Shown in pieces: positions 37,901 to 45,157 of a stretch of 45,157 nucleotides of DNA. Where the stretch lies: NCBI GenBank assembly GCA_902500705.1, contig CABVRR010000003.1, positions 1 to 45,157 on the forward strand, given 5' to 3'. The notes under the pieces are model-generated. The model saw only the letters and a program-made list of their open reading frames with translations, was not told the DNA's origin and searched no databases. Each line of letters begins with the position of its first letter. The stretch's first letter is position 1. The translations under genes and the position numbers were made by a program. This DNA is from an uncultured Nitrospira sp. GTDB lineage: Bacteria; Nitrospirota; Nitrospiria; Nitrospirales; Nitrospiraceae.

Positions 37901-38628
37901 CGGCCAATACCGGACCGTCTCACACTGAAACCGTATTGGAGCATGCCTCAAAACACAACATCGCGATATTGGTGAATCGCCCCCTGAACGCGATGGTGGC
38001 CAAGAATACGATGCTGCGCCTCGCGAGTCTTCCACTCGAAGACATCTCAATTGATATCGATCACCAGCTGAATATGGTCAAGACCTTGGAACAGGATTAC
38101 CGAAACTCGATTGCCCCGCGTATTTCACCGGTCGACTCCGGCCCGGCGCCGGCCGAGTTTTTTAATTGGTCTGAAGAACTGTCGCGTATCCGTCCAAAGG
38201 TACAGGGGCTCGAACATTGGGAACAAATTGAACAGCGTATGATCGCGCCACACGTCAATCGCATTGTTACGTTGCTCTCGCAGCAGCTTTCGGGAGAGAT
38301 CGCTGAGCAATGGGAGCAGTGGCGCGAACGCTATATTCCCGAACTCCTCCTCCTGTTGCGTGGGCTCCGGCGCGATGCCACGCTGCGGAGCCGAGCCCAG
38401 ACGGAACAAATCGCGCGAATGGTCGACCCTCTTGTGCCGACCGTGCGCCGCACCGCGTCGCTCTCACAAAAGATGTTATGGCTGCTCATGAGTACGCCCG
38501 GAGTCACCTGCGTATTGAACGGTATGCGAACCCCTCGATACGTTAAGGACTCATTGGCGATTCTGACATGGGAACCGATCGCGGATACTCGGCCGATCTA
38601 TGAAGGGGTATCGACGCTTTCTCGGTAA
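34957..38628 (+). CDS. Fusion of DUF255 (YyaL/SPATA20-type thioredoxin-fold) protein with an aldo/keto reductase
   Basis: 1223 residues in one uninterrupted frame; AGGG precedes the ATG. Residues 1 to about 690 are a complete DUF255 protein: the start motif [21 protein letters not shown] (spanning 8-28), a thioredoxin fold with CHWC at 55-58, a long six-hairpin-like alpha/alpha region and the closing [15 protein letters not shown] (near 667-681). After a linker of about 50 residues, an aldo/keto reductase begins near 735. It has all four catalytic residues: Asp778, Tyr783, Lys815 and His878 ([23 protein letters not shown]). The reductase part is longer than the usual 300 residues, with an added helical region before the closing [19 protein letters not shown]. 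The function of DUF255 proteins is not settled, and the reductase substrate is unknown. Confidence 0.88.
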   Translation: MSEKRPPNRLVHETSPYLLQHAYNPVDWYPWGPEALQVAKEKNRPILLSIGYSACHWCHVMERESFESEAIAELMNRHFVCIKVDREERPDLDEIYMAATVAMNHGQGGWPMTVFLTPAQEPFFAGTYFPPEDRWGRPGFGTVLKKIVDYWTTNPSDVRDQAKELTARIQGARQAPSPISISESVLEEAVAQYKEEFDETHGGFGTAPKFPPATGLSFLLRSHRRSGDAHTLTIVTKTLDMMAAGGIYDHIGGGFARYSTDARWLVPHFEKMLYDNALLARVYVEAYQVTKKPLYRQVATETLDYVRREMTGSNGGFYSSTDADSEGVEGKFFVWTPDDVQKVLPHEEDARLFCGLYDITASGNWEHTSIPNRLQPIETVAGQLNVTTDELMETASRAKPLLYEARKRRIPPGLDDKIITAWNGMMLSAMAEAARVFGEAVYLDCAKQAADFLLKHHAKPDGRLLRTSRADRAHLDAYLEDYAYLTEGLLDLYEAGAAESYLHAAAHLAGYLISDFMDQEQGGFFTTAAHHESLILRHREGTDGATPSANAVAASALARLSFHFDREDWRRASTMAVRAYGRQVTRYPRAFAKSLAVVDFLTEGPVELAVIGDPSNSDFQALHEAIAQQYLPNRIVATGTPGTPTSLPLLQDRSAVSGKSTLYICRNYTCRQPITDPRSVAVALQADQTASADREAEPRLLCGTSLSGCATAQGTAAYASRVMARDGEAGLANGLTVLGATGLTTTRLGFGTYRVDMQHAEYREALRLAVQKSCNLIDTSTNYTDGDSERLVGSVLAELVASGEIRRNEIIVVSKIGYIQGQNLKLAQAREKSGRPYPELVKYGEDIWHCIHPEFLADQLALSLDRLGLTTLDVCLLHNPEYFFLEAAHRGDTDIEKLREAFYARLRRAFAYFESQISAGRLRGYGVSSNTVTSLPDDPEATSLSLMLQAADAAAQAVGVSTHHFHILQCPMNLFESGATVTANTGPSHTETVLEHASKHNIAILVNRPLNAMVAKNTMLRLASLPLEDISIDIDHQLNMVKTLEQDYRNSIAPRISPVDSGPAPAEFFNWSEELSRIRPKVQGLEHWEQIEQRMIAPHVNRIVTLLSQQLSGEIAEQWEQWRERYIPELLLLLRGLRRDATLRSRAQTEQIARMVDPLVPTVRRTASLSQKMLWLLMSTPGVTCVLNGMRTPRYVKDSLAILTWEPIADTRPIYEGVSTLSR

Positions 38629-38660
38629 TGCTCGGTCTATCCTTTACTCGGAGGCGCTCC

Positions 38661-39224
38661 ATGAGACAAGCATGTCGTGTCATTGCGTCAGGCACGCTCG
38701 TCATCCTCGTTCTTCTCTTACAGGGTTGCGCGGCTCGATGGTGGTGGGAATCGAAGTCGGGTCAGGAGGGGATGGCCCAAGGAGAGCTGATTAAGGAACC
38801 TCAGATCAAAGTGATTGCTCCTGATGACGAACGATTGGCCGACTCACGGACACATCACTCAGAACTCTCGGCTCGAAACGCCACCGGCCTGATCGAGGGA
38901 AAACTGGGTGACGTTCTGTTCGATTTCGATCAAGATTCTATTACGACGGATGCGATTCGTTCGGTGGAGTCCAATGCAAAGGAGCTCCGGCAAGAGAAGG
39001 TGACGCATCTTATCTTAGAAGGGCGCAGCGATGAATTCGGCTCCTCCGCGTACAATCTCGTGCTGGGCGAACGCCGAGCGCGAAGTGTCCGATCCTACCT
39101 TCGAGAGTTAGGACTCTCCATTGAGGTCACGACCACAAGTTATGGAAAAGATCGCCCGCTGTGCATCGAGTATTCAGGCGATTGTGGACAGAGAAACCGA
39201 AGCGTCCATTTCGTCGTCGAATAA
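38661..39224 (+). CDS. OmpA/Pal-like peptidoglycan-associated lipoprotein
   Basis: 187 residues from the ATG at 38661, preceded by GGAGG. The lipobox is LLQGC (Cys23), followed by a Trp/Arg-rich start and a linker. The C-terminal OmpA-like domain (about 85-187) begins GDVLFDFDQDSI and contains the peptidoglycan-binding helix LVLGERRARSVRSYL. It would anchor the outer membrane to the cell wall. No tol genes are present in this window, so whether it is the main Pal or a paralogue cannot be said. It starts 33 bases after the fusion gene and may share its transcript. Confidence 0.88.
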   Translation: MRQACRVIASGTLVILVLLLQGCAARWWWESKSGQEGMAQGELIKEPQIKVIAPDDERLADSRTHHSELSARNATGLIEGKLGDVLFDFDQDSITTDAIRSVESNAKELRQEKVTHLILEGRSDEFGSSAYNLVLGERRARSVRSYLRELGLSIEVTTTSYGKDRPLCIEYSGDCGQRNRSVHFVVE

Positions 39225-39367
39225 CGCCTGTGCCCGCCTTGAGTATGCTCCTCAGTATATTTCTTGATTAACAGTGTATATGCTACACACAGTTTACATT
39301 CGCATGATTGACAGACCACGTACTCTTTCATTAAGGTCCATAAATCCGCTACACATAGGAACCCTCG

Positions 39368-40921
39368 GTGTCTAAGCTCGCCGTCATCGATATTGGAACG
39401 AACTCCATCCATATGGTGCTGGCAGAGATTCTCCCCGATGCCAGCTTCAAAATACTTGATCGCTTCAAGGACATGACGCGGTTGGGCAACGGCGTGTTCG
39501 CGACCAGGCGACTCTCGGATGAAAGCATGGCCCGCGCACTGGACGTTCTGAAAACGTTGGTCACGCTCGCCCGTCACAAAGGATTTGAGCGCATCGTCGC
39601 CGTTGCGACCAGTGCCGTGCGCGAAGCCCAAAACGGCGGAGACTTTATCACCTTGATCATGGAACAGACGGGGCTGCGAGTGCGGGTGATCAGTGGGACG
39701 GAAGAAGCTCGACTGATCTTCTTGGGGGTCAAGAACAGCATCGCTCTTCCGGACGGACCGACGCTCGTCGTGGATATCGGCGGGGGCTCCGTCGAGTTGG
39801 CCGTGGGAAATCGAGAAGGCCTAATTCACGGCAAGAGCCTCAAACTTGGGGCCATTCGTCTTGCTGAACAATGTATCCCCAAAACTCCTCCGTCTGAATC
39901 GATGATGCGCGCCATCGAGCACGTCGTGCAGACACACATCCAAGACGCGCTCGGATCGTTCAAGGTCAAGAAATTTCATACCTTAGTCGCCACGTCTGGG
40001 ATGGCCGGGAACATAGCTGAAGTCGTTCATCTTCGACAAACCGGGCGGTCACTGCCGCAGCATAACCTTGCAACCATTTTTTTGAAGGATATTCGGAGCC
40101 TAGAAACAGAATTAGCCCGTTCATCGATAAAAGCTCGCTTGGCTATCCCCGGTCTGGACCCCAAACGGGTCGACACGCTGTTGCCGGCAACCGTCGTGCT
40201 CCGGTGTCTGTTGGAACTGTCCGGACTGACGAACCTGACCCTCTGCGACAAAGCGATCCGTGAGGGTGTGATCTACGATTTTATCGTACGGCACCGAGAA
40301 GGACTGAAAGCAGAACGTGAGATTCCCGACCTTCGTCGTCGCAACGTCATCGGCCTGGCTCGACGTTGCCAAGCCCCGGAAGGACATTCACTGCACGTGG
40401 CCGATCTGGCCTTAAGCCTGTTCGATCAAACTAAAAGAGACCATCGTTTAGGACAACAAGAACGAGCTTGGCTTGAATATGCTGCCATTCTGCACGACGT
40501 GGGGTATCACATCAATCCGCGGCAACATCACAAGCATACGTACTACCTGATCAAACATAGCGACGTGGGTGGCTTGACGGCTGAAGACATCGATGTGGTC
40601 GCCAATATCGCCCGCTACCACCGACGAGCCTTGCCGGCGCTGAAACACGAAGAATTCGACTCCCTGCCGCCCCGATTACAACGGGTGGTCAAGATTCTGG
40701 CGTCGTTGTTGCGGATTGCCGACGGACTTGATCGAACGCACTTCTCCCTGGTCCAAGCCGTCCATGTCAAGCTTGGGAAACAGATCACGATCGAAACCCA
40801 TCTGACCGGGGATGCGGAAATGGAACTATGGGCTGCGAAAAACCGCGCCGACCTCTTCGAACAGGTCTTTCGCCGCCACGTCCAGTTCTCCGGAATACTT
40901 GTGGAAACTCAGAAATCATGA
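39368..40921 (+). CDS. ppx: Ppx/GppA family exopolyphosphatase or guanosine pentaphosphatase
   Basis: 517 residues with a GTG start; AGGA lies about 7 bases upstream. The actin-like ATPase fold shows AVIDIGTNSIHMVLAE at the start and VVDIGGGSVELAVG near 137. A C-terminal HD-type domain (about 320-517) includes AAILHDVGYH, as in the longer Ppx/GppA enzymes. These hydrolyse inorganic polyphosphate or pppGpp. The stop TGA overlaps the ATG of the next gene as ATGA, so it is coupled to two kinase-like genes. The two activities cannot be told apart by sequence alone. Confidence 0.92.
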   Translation: MSKLAVIDIGTNSIHMVLAEILPDASFKILDRFKDMTRLGNGVFATRRLSDESMARALDVLKTLVTLARHKGFERIVAVATSAVREAQNGGDFITLIMEQTGLRVRVISGTEEARLIFLGVKNSIALPDGPTLVVDIGGGSVELAVGNREGLIHGKSLKLGAIRLAEQCIPKTPPSESMMRAIEHVVQTHIQDALGSFKVKKFHTLVATSGMAGNIAEVVHLRQTGRSLPQHNLATIFLKDIRSLETELARSSIKARLAIPGLDPKRVDTLLPATVVLRCLLELSGLTNLTLCDKAIREGVIYDFIVRHREGLKAEREIPDLRRRNVIGLARRCQAPEGHSLHVADLALSLFDQTKRDHRLGQQERAWLEYAAILHDVGYHINPRQHHKHTYYLIKHSDVGGLTAEDIDVVANIARYHRRALPALKHEEFDSLPPRLQRVVKILASLLRIADGLDRTHFSLVQAVHVKLGKQITIETHLTGDAEMELWAAKNRADLFEQVFRRHVQFSGILVETQKS

Positions 40922-41673
40922 CTGAATCCAACGCCGACACCGTCAAGACTCCGCCTCATCCCTATCCGGGAAAGTTGATCATCGTCGAAGGTATCGATGG
41001 GTCCGGAAAAAGCACGCAATTACAACTCCTGCACAAGTGGCTTGAGTCCAAAGGCCACAGGATATTCTTTACCGAATGGAACTCCTCGGAGCTGGTGAAA
41101 GAAACCACCAAACGAGGGAAAAAGTCAAAGAGTCTCACGCCGACGACGTTCAGCTTGCTGCATGCCACGGACTTTGCCAGCCGGCTCTACCATCAGATTC
41201 TCCCTCCCCTCAAGGCCGGCATGATCGTCCTGGCCGATCGTTACATGTACACGGCGTTTGCACGCGATGTGGTGCGCGGCGTCGCACGCGAGTGGGTCAG
41301 AAAAGTCTATGCATTTGCGATCAAGCCAGACATGGCGTTTTATTTCAACGTTCCGATCGATGTCGCCATTTCCAGGCTCTCGCGAGGAACGCGTGGCCAT
41401 TTCAAGTTTTATGAAGCCGGCATGGATATGAATCTGAACCCGGATATCACCGAAAGCTTTCGAATGTTTCAATCTCAAATTCTCGCGGAATATGACACCA
41501 TTGTTGATGAATTCGGATTATTGACGATGGATGCGACTCAAGACATCGAGGCCCAACAAGAACAGATGCGGGCACTGGTTGAAGAAGCACTCCGTGGCTA
41601 TAAACCTAAGCGAGGCACCTATGGCCGACGCACGTTATTTTGGCGACGGTTTGAAGTATCTAAATCCGAGTGA
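40918..41673 (+). CDS. Thymidylate-kinase-like P-loop protein, copy 1
   Basis: 251 residues; the ATG overlaps the ppx stop. The Walker A motif EGIDGSGKST is canonical with Lys31. A DRY motif (VLADRYMYTAFARD) occupies the usual TMK position. The TMK substrate motif with REPG is absent: the corresponding loop reads FFTEWNSSELV. The following LLHATDFASRL differs from the TMK pattern too. It is therefore probably not the housekeeping dTMP kinase but a related nucleotide or phosphate kinase that acts with Ppx/GppA. It overlaps the second copy by 53 bases, and the two share a clear common ancestor. Confidence 0.82.
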   Translation: MTESNADTVKTPPHPYPGKLIIVEGIDGSGKSTQLQLLHKWLESKGHRIFFTEWNSSELVKETTKRGKKSKSLTPTTFSLLHATDFASRLYHQILPPLKAGMIVLADRYMYTAFARDVVRGVAREWVRKVYAFAIKPDMAFYFNVPIDVAISRLSRGTRGHFKFYEAGMDMNLNPDITESFRMFQSQILAEYDTIVDEFGLLTMDATQDIEAQQEQMRALVEEALRGYKPKRGTYGRRTLFWRRFEVSKSE

Positions 41674-42343
41674 CCTCAAAGGAAAGTTGATCGCCATCGA
41701 GGGAACTGATGGAGTCGGACGCACGACACATCTCGAGATGTTACAAGAGTGGCTAGAGATACAGGGATACGGAGTCGTCACGACAGGATGGACTCGTTCA
41801 AATCTCATGTCCAAAACGATAGAAATGGCCAAGGCCGGCAATATTCTTGACCGGTGGTCGCTCAGCCTGCTCTATGCGACGGATTTCGCCGACCGTCTCG
41901 AACATCAGATCATTCCGGCGCTCCGATCCGGATTCGTCGTCCTGGCGGATCGCTATATCTATACCGCGTTCGCACGGGACTTTGTGCGCAGTGCCGACCG
42001 GCAGTGGATTCGTGACGTCTTCGGATTTGCGCTGATTCCAGACCTCGTATGCTATCTGCGCATCGATGTCGAAACCTTAGCGCTTCGTGTCATTGAGACG
42101 ACGGGAATGAACTACTGGGAATCCGGCATGGATCTCAGACTAGGCGCTGATCTCTACGACAGCTTTAAAAAGTATCAAGCCCTCTTGATCGAAGAGTTTG
42201 ACAAGATGGCTTTGGAGTATCACTTTAACGTCGTCGACGCGAGGAAAGCTCCTGAAGAGATCCAGGACGAACTCCGTGGACATATTCTCCCGATACTCCG
42301 GAATCACAAGCCTCTCATCGCCCCCCAAACGACGACGACTTAA
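41621..42343 (+). CDS. Thymidylate-kinase-like P-loop protein, copy 2, with altered Walker A
   Basis: 240 residues from the ATG at 41621, preceded by GAGG inside the end of copy 1. It aligns with copy 1 along its length (LADRYIYTAFARDFVR, LLYATDFADRL, the loop TTGWTRSNLM). Its phosphate loop reads EGTDGVGRTTH, so the Walker A Lys is replaced by Arg34 and Ser by Thr. This suggests a reduced or lost phosphotransfer activity, and perhaps a regulatory or heterodimer partner role for copy 1. The stop is 4 bases into the convergent sixA gene. No ordinary dTMP kinase motif (REPG) is present. Confidence 0.82.
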   Translation: MADARYFGDGLKYLNPSDLKGKLIAIEGTDGVGRTTHLEMLQEWLEIQGYGVVTTGWTRSNLMSKTIEMAKAGNILDRWSLSLLYATDFADRLEHQIIPALRSGFVVLADRYIYTAFARDFVRSADRQWIRDVFGFALIPDLVCYLRIDVETLALRVIETTGMNYWESGMDLRLGADLYDSFKKYQALLIEEFDKMALEYHFNVVDARKAPEEIQDELRGHILPILRNHKPLIAPQTTTT

Positions 42344-42870
42344 GAGTCCTCTTGTTTTCTGGTATGGGCTCGTTTTCCGAGAAGCCGCAACTGCATCGGC
42401 TGAAGCCACCAGCGCAGTCGTCCCTGGTTAGGACGGATTTCGCCTTCTGATTCGATATAGGCAACCCCTGCTTTTTTGAGTGGAAAGCTTGGAAGCGTTT
42501 TCCCACAGAGCAGCAAGCTCACCGCTTCACCAAGTTGAGGTTCATGCCCCACACATACCACCACGGCATCAGCCGGCAACTGGCCGAGCAGCGCAATGAG
42601 GTGTTCAGGTTTCGCTCCCACCGCCAACTCTTCACGTGTCTCGACCTTTATAGTAGGACACATGACCATGCGCAGCAGTCTCGCCGTGTCGTAGGCACGC
42701 ACGAAGGGACTCGTAAACAACTGAGTCGGCTTACAATCAAGTGCCGTTAACCCTTCGGCAACTTGTCGAACGCGTCGCTTCCCTTTCTCCGTGAGAGGCC
42801 GATTCTCCTCTGTGCCTTCCCATTGATCACGCTCGACCGCAATCCCGTGACGAACGAAAATACAGTCCAT
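42340..42870 (-). CDS. sixA: SixA-like phosphohistidine phosphatase
   Basis: 176 residues from the ATG at 42870, five bases after AGGAG; an adjacent ATG at 42873 would touch the ribosome site. It is a histidine phosphatase (phosphoglycerate mutase-like) with the short architecture of SixA: N-terminal IFVRHGIA with Arg7 and His8, TSPFVRAYDTARLL, and the second His in CVGHEPQLGEAVSLLL. SixA removes phosphate from histidine in phosphorelay or PTS-type proteins. It converges on the kinase-like pair with a 4-base overlap of the stops, close to the ppx cluster. Physical closeness suggests, but does not prove, a shared phosphate-related role. Confidence 0.88.
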   Translation of the reverse strand: MDCIFVRHGIAVERDQWEGTEENRPLTEKGKRRVRQVAEGLTALDCKPTQLFTSPFVRAYDTARLLRMVMCPTIKVETREELAVGAKPEHLIALLGQLPADAVVVCVGHEPQLGEAVSLLLCGKTLPSFPLKKAGVAYIESEGEIRPNQGRLRWWLQPMQLRLLGKRAHTRKQEDS

Positions 42871-43068
42871 CATCCCTCCTGTTCATCGTAAAGCAAAGCC
42901 TACCATACAGAGCCCCCATAGTTAACAGACCTTTTACACAGAAGTGACGTGTTTGGAACAGCGACGCGATAGTCTTGTTTCCAGAGCATGAGGGAGAGGT
43001 CGATCAGAGGGACAAGAGAGGGAGACATTCACCATTCACAACAATCTGTACAACCATGGAGAGACACA

Positions 43069-43437
43069 ATGACACAACCGGCTTCGGCTCGATTACTGAC
43101 CATCATCCAAGAACGACGACAGATTCGGTTGGATGAACTTCTGGGAGATCTTCCCGAATGCACCTGGAACCAGGTGTTCTCGTTGGTCGATGAACTCAGT
43201 CGGCAAGGATTGCTCTGTTTGCAGCGACAGGGGGTCGACTACGAGCTGCGGGCCACTTCGTACCTGTTTAGCCGTCGTCTAACACTCACTTTTTTTCGGA
43301 GCGATTGCCGGGCGGCGTGTGCTGAGCCGTTCAATACGCTCAGCCACATCTCGATACGTGGCATCTTCCCGCCTGATCCAGCGATAGGCTTCCAACGTTT
43401 CTGCGACTCGACCCAATGCTTCCAACGTACGGCCTAA
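43069..43437 (+). CDS. Small putative winged-helix protein; 3' end overlaps the convergent TPR gene
   Basis: 122 residues from the ATG at 43069, with GGAGAG just upstream. The first 70 residues look like a compact winged-helix or similar small domain: RLLTIIQERRQIRLDELLGDL, TWNQVFSLVDELSRQGLLCL, then QRQGVDYELR. After about residue 65 the frame runs antisense through the last 159 bases of the TPR gene and no longer looks like a conserved domain. The natural gene may have ended near 43280, with a lost stop or frameshift there. I do not know the function. Confidence 0.5.
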   Translation: MTQPASARLLTIIQERRQIRLDELLGDLPECTWNQVFSLVDELSRQGLLCLQRQGVDYELRATSYLFSRRLTLTFFRSDCRAACAEPFNTLSHISIRGIFPPDPAIGFQRFCDSTQCFQRTA

Positions 43438-43713
43438 GACGTAGAGAATCTGGACGGTCTCCTTCGGCGAAGCCGGTGTGCTCTTGAGCGCTTTCTCAAA
43501 CGCCGTCACGGCGTCTTCGTAGCGGCCGGACAATTTATAACACAGTCCGCTTTGCGCATAGGCCTTGACGGCCAAGGAGAGGTCGACCGCAGCCATTTCA
43601 AATTGATCAATGGCCGCCTTGTGCAGTCCGGCGTTTTTTAGCGCGAGCCCCCGCTCATACCGCTCCGCCGGACTCACCTCGGGATCGGAGTTTGTTTTCA
43701 TCGAATCGGACAT
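43279..43713 (-). CDS. TPR-repeat protein
   Basis: 144 residues from the ATG at 43713, preceded by CGGAG; the open frame extends upstream only to a TTG. It carries two or three TPR helices pairs (AERYERGLALKNAGLHKAAIDQF, AYAQSGLCYKLSGRYEDAVTAFEKAL, ILYVLGRTLEALGRVAETLEAY). It closely resembles the C-terminal region of the neighbouring ExeA-like protein, including GLCY, the VLYVLGR/ILYVLGR helix and the final RDV...RL element. It appears to be a stand-alone duplicate of that region. There is no signal peptide with this start. Confidence 0.75.
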   Translation of the reverse strand: MSDSMKTNSDPEVSPAERYERGLALKNAGLHKAAIDQFEMAAVDLSLAVKAYAQSGLCYKLSGRYEDAVTAFEKALKSTPASPKETVQILYVLGRTLEALGRVAETLEAYRWIRREDATYRDVAERIERLSTRRPAIAPKKSEC

Positions 43714-43850
43714 GACGCTCCGAACTCCGAACAACGCAACGACCGATAGCACGGTCAATCAAAGCAGAAATCATACGATTTCGACAGAAAGAAGTGAAAA
43801 ACTTCCAGAAAAGTCAAGTGATGTGGGAACACCGAGAGAGACAGAGCCGT

Positions 43851-45157
43851 CTATTTGGGGTTGCCGATAAGAAAACGTTGGACGTTATGCATTACGCCAC
43901 CGAACCACGAAGGCTTGCCTGCAGGCGTTTTTTGGGAGGGATTTGACTGTTTGGATGTCGTCTGCAACTCTCGTAACCGATTGGTGACATCTCGAAACGT
44001 CGGTGCTGAGCGATTGATACGATGATAGACATCCCGTGCTTGATCCCCGTCTCCGACGGACTCAAGGCTGCGCCCTAATACATAGAGCACCTCAAGAACA
44101 TCTTGCTCAAGCGCCGTCGGATCGTCGATAGCAGTACGAAACGCCTGTACCGCTGCGTGATGATCTTTCATCTTGACGTAACACAATCCGACTTGCGTAT
44201 AAGACTTAAGCCGCAGGGTGGTGTGCCTCGCTGCCGACTGAAACAAGTCCACCGCTTCTTTTAATTGCCCCTCATCTTTCAAAACCACTGCTCGCGCATA
44301 GGCCTCCGTTGCAGAACGCGAGGAACCAGTCTCGATTGACTCCTTCGTGGCGGTAGTGGGTTCAGGGCTCGGCATACCAGTAGCCTGCTCCGCAGGGTCC
44401 TCTGGAGCCGCCGCAAGTTCGACCAACTCCTCTTTTGAAGCCAGGGGTAGGATGCCCCCCTTGCTTCGATCGAGAGCGGCTTCAGCCACCAACTTGGAGG
44501 TAATGATGTTGGCTTGTTCAGCGTATCCATAGGTCAAGGCAATATCAGAGACTTGATTGATTAGGCGCGGGTTCCCTCGGCTCAATCGATGCACCAATGC
44601 ACAGGCCTGATTTGTAAAGAGAGATGGCTGTCCACCGGCAACTCGAATGCGATGGCGAATGCAGTTGGCGGTTTCGCTTTCAGCGAGTGGTTTCAGATGA
44701 TAATCGACGACAATTCGCTGCGCGAATTGTGTCATGTCGATACGTTGAAGCAGCGTGTACAGGTCCGGTTGCCCCGAGAGGATGATCTGTAGTCTCAAAG
44801 TCTTGCCGTCGTTCAGGTTGGACAACAGCCGCAATTCTTCGAGTAGTTCAGCTCCCAGGCTTTGGGCCTCATCAACGATCAAAATGACCCGTCGCGACCG
44901 TTTCGCTTCCTGAGACAGAAACTCTGAAAAAAGATGGTAGGCTTCGATCGGATCAAGCCGCTTAGTGCTGAGTCCAAGAGACAAGAGAATCCAGGGTAAC
45001 AACTGATCGATATCGTATCGCGCATTGGTCACCAACCCGATCGTATGCTTGCTTCCATGCTCGGCAATGAGCTTCTGCAATAGGGATGTCTTCCCCATGC
45101 CGGGATCGCCTGTGAGCACCATAAACGGCGCTTGACTCAAAAGACCGTATTCCAACA
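43851..45157 (-). CDS. ExeA/GspA-like AAA ATPase with C-terminal TPR region (5' end beyond window)
   Basis: At least 435 codons are visible, and the N-terminus lies past the right edge; the TTG near 45155 is internal. The AAA domain has Walker A GDPGMGKTSLL, Walker B VILIVDEAQSL, sensor LSGQPDL and the arginine-rich SRGNPRLINQ, all typical of ExeA/GspA ATPases of the general secretion pathway. A linker rich in Ala, Glu and Thr follows, then a TPR region (AYARAVVLKDEGQLKEAVDLF and on). Such ATPases help assemble secretion or wall-spanning complexes. No peptidoglycan-binding domain is visible in this part. The stand-alone TPR gene follows after a gap of about 140 bases in the same direction. 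Confidence 0.85.
   Translation of the reverse strand, partial: LEYGLLSQAPFMVLTGDPGMGKTSLLQKLIAEHGSKHTIGLVTNARYDIDQLLPWILLSLGLSTKRLDPIEAYHLFSEFLSQEAKRSRRVILIVDEAQSLGAELLEELRLLSNLNDGKTLRLQIILSGQPDLYTLLQRIDMTQFAQRIVVDYHLKPLAESETANCIRHRIRVAGGQPSLFTNQACALVHRLSRGNPRLINQVSDIALTYGYAEQANIITSKLVAEAALDRSKGGILPLASKEELVELAAAPEDPAEQATGMPSPEPTTATKESIETGSSRSATEAYARAVVLKDEGQLKEAVDLFQSAARHTTLRLKSYTQVGLCYVKMKDHHAAVQAFRTAIDDPTALEQDVLEVLYVLGRSLESVGDGDQARDVYHRINRSAPTFRDVTNRLRELQTTSKQSNPSQKTPAGKPSWFGGVMHNVQRFLIGNPK

Noticed and set aside
40918-42343. Calling the two kinase-like genes tmk (dTMP kinase)
   Set aside because: They lack the REPG motif and copy 2 lacks the Walker A Lys, so the housekeeping name would mislead.

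Overview
The window reads as a contiguous piece of chromosome from a Gram-negative autotroph-like bacterium, most likely the genus Nitrospira or a close relative (phylum Nitrospirota). This is inferred from the gene set, not from a marker gene. The supporting genes are a two-subunit pyruvate carboxylase, an ACT-domain malic enzyme, class II fumarase, a citrate synthase, many lipoproteins and outer-envelope proteins, a Pqi-type lipid transport operon and an ExeA-like ATPase. Base composition is moderately GC-rich throughout, except for an AT-richer island at about 13.9-17.3 kb. No rRNA, tRNA, CRISPR array or intact insertion sequence was seen.

Layout. 1-4 kb (minus): a DUF3467-like protein, an exported protein of unknown function and a phage-type lysozyme/RTX protein that is cut by an in-frame amber codon and runs off the left edge; then a Tim44-like membrane protein. 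4-6 kb: a YdjM-like membrane protein and a beta-barrel-like protein. 6-13.9 kb (plus): pycA-pycB, a lipoprotein alpha/beta hydrolase, a lipoprotein thiol peroxidase preceded by a clear terminator, an SthA-like transhydrogenase, TenA and a SemiSWEET transporter. 13.9-17.3 kb: a decayed IS3-family transposase, then a large kelch lipoprotein containing two complete six-repeat propellers. 17.3-25.7 kb (minus): tex, an NlpC/P60 lipoprotein, fumC, and a tightly coupled pqi operon with PqiA split in two. 25.7-30 kb: small exported or membrane proteins, an Hsp20 and citrate synthase. 30-34.8 kb: small proteins, an ArsC-like protein, RNase D, a J-domain protein and malic enzyme. 35-43 kb (plus): a 1223-residue fusion of a SPATA20/YyaL-type thioredoxin-fold protein with an aldo/keto reductase, a Pal-like lipoprotein, then ppx/gppA with two tandem thymidylate-kinase-like P-loop proteins, facing sixA. 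43-45 kb: a small putative winged-helix protein, a TPR protein, and an ExeA-like ATPase with a C-terminal TPR region that runs off the right edge.

How the genes fit together. PycAB, malic enzyme, fumarase and citrate synthase connect pyruvate, oxaloacetate, malate, fumarate and citrate, and SthA balances NADH and NADPH. Most of the rest serves the envelope: MCE-type lipid transport, Pal, NlpC/P60, lysozyme/RTX and a beta-barrel.

The most unusual items are the DUF255-AKR fusion, the ppx / kinase-like pair / sixA cluster (one kinase-like protein has lost its Walker A lysine), the amber-interrupted lysozyme-RTX gene, the thiol peroxidase without a resolving cysteine, and a three-armed inverted repeat near 27.45 kb.
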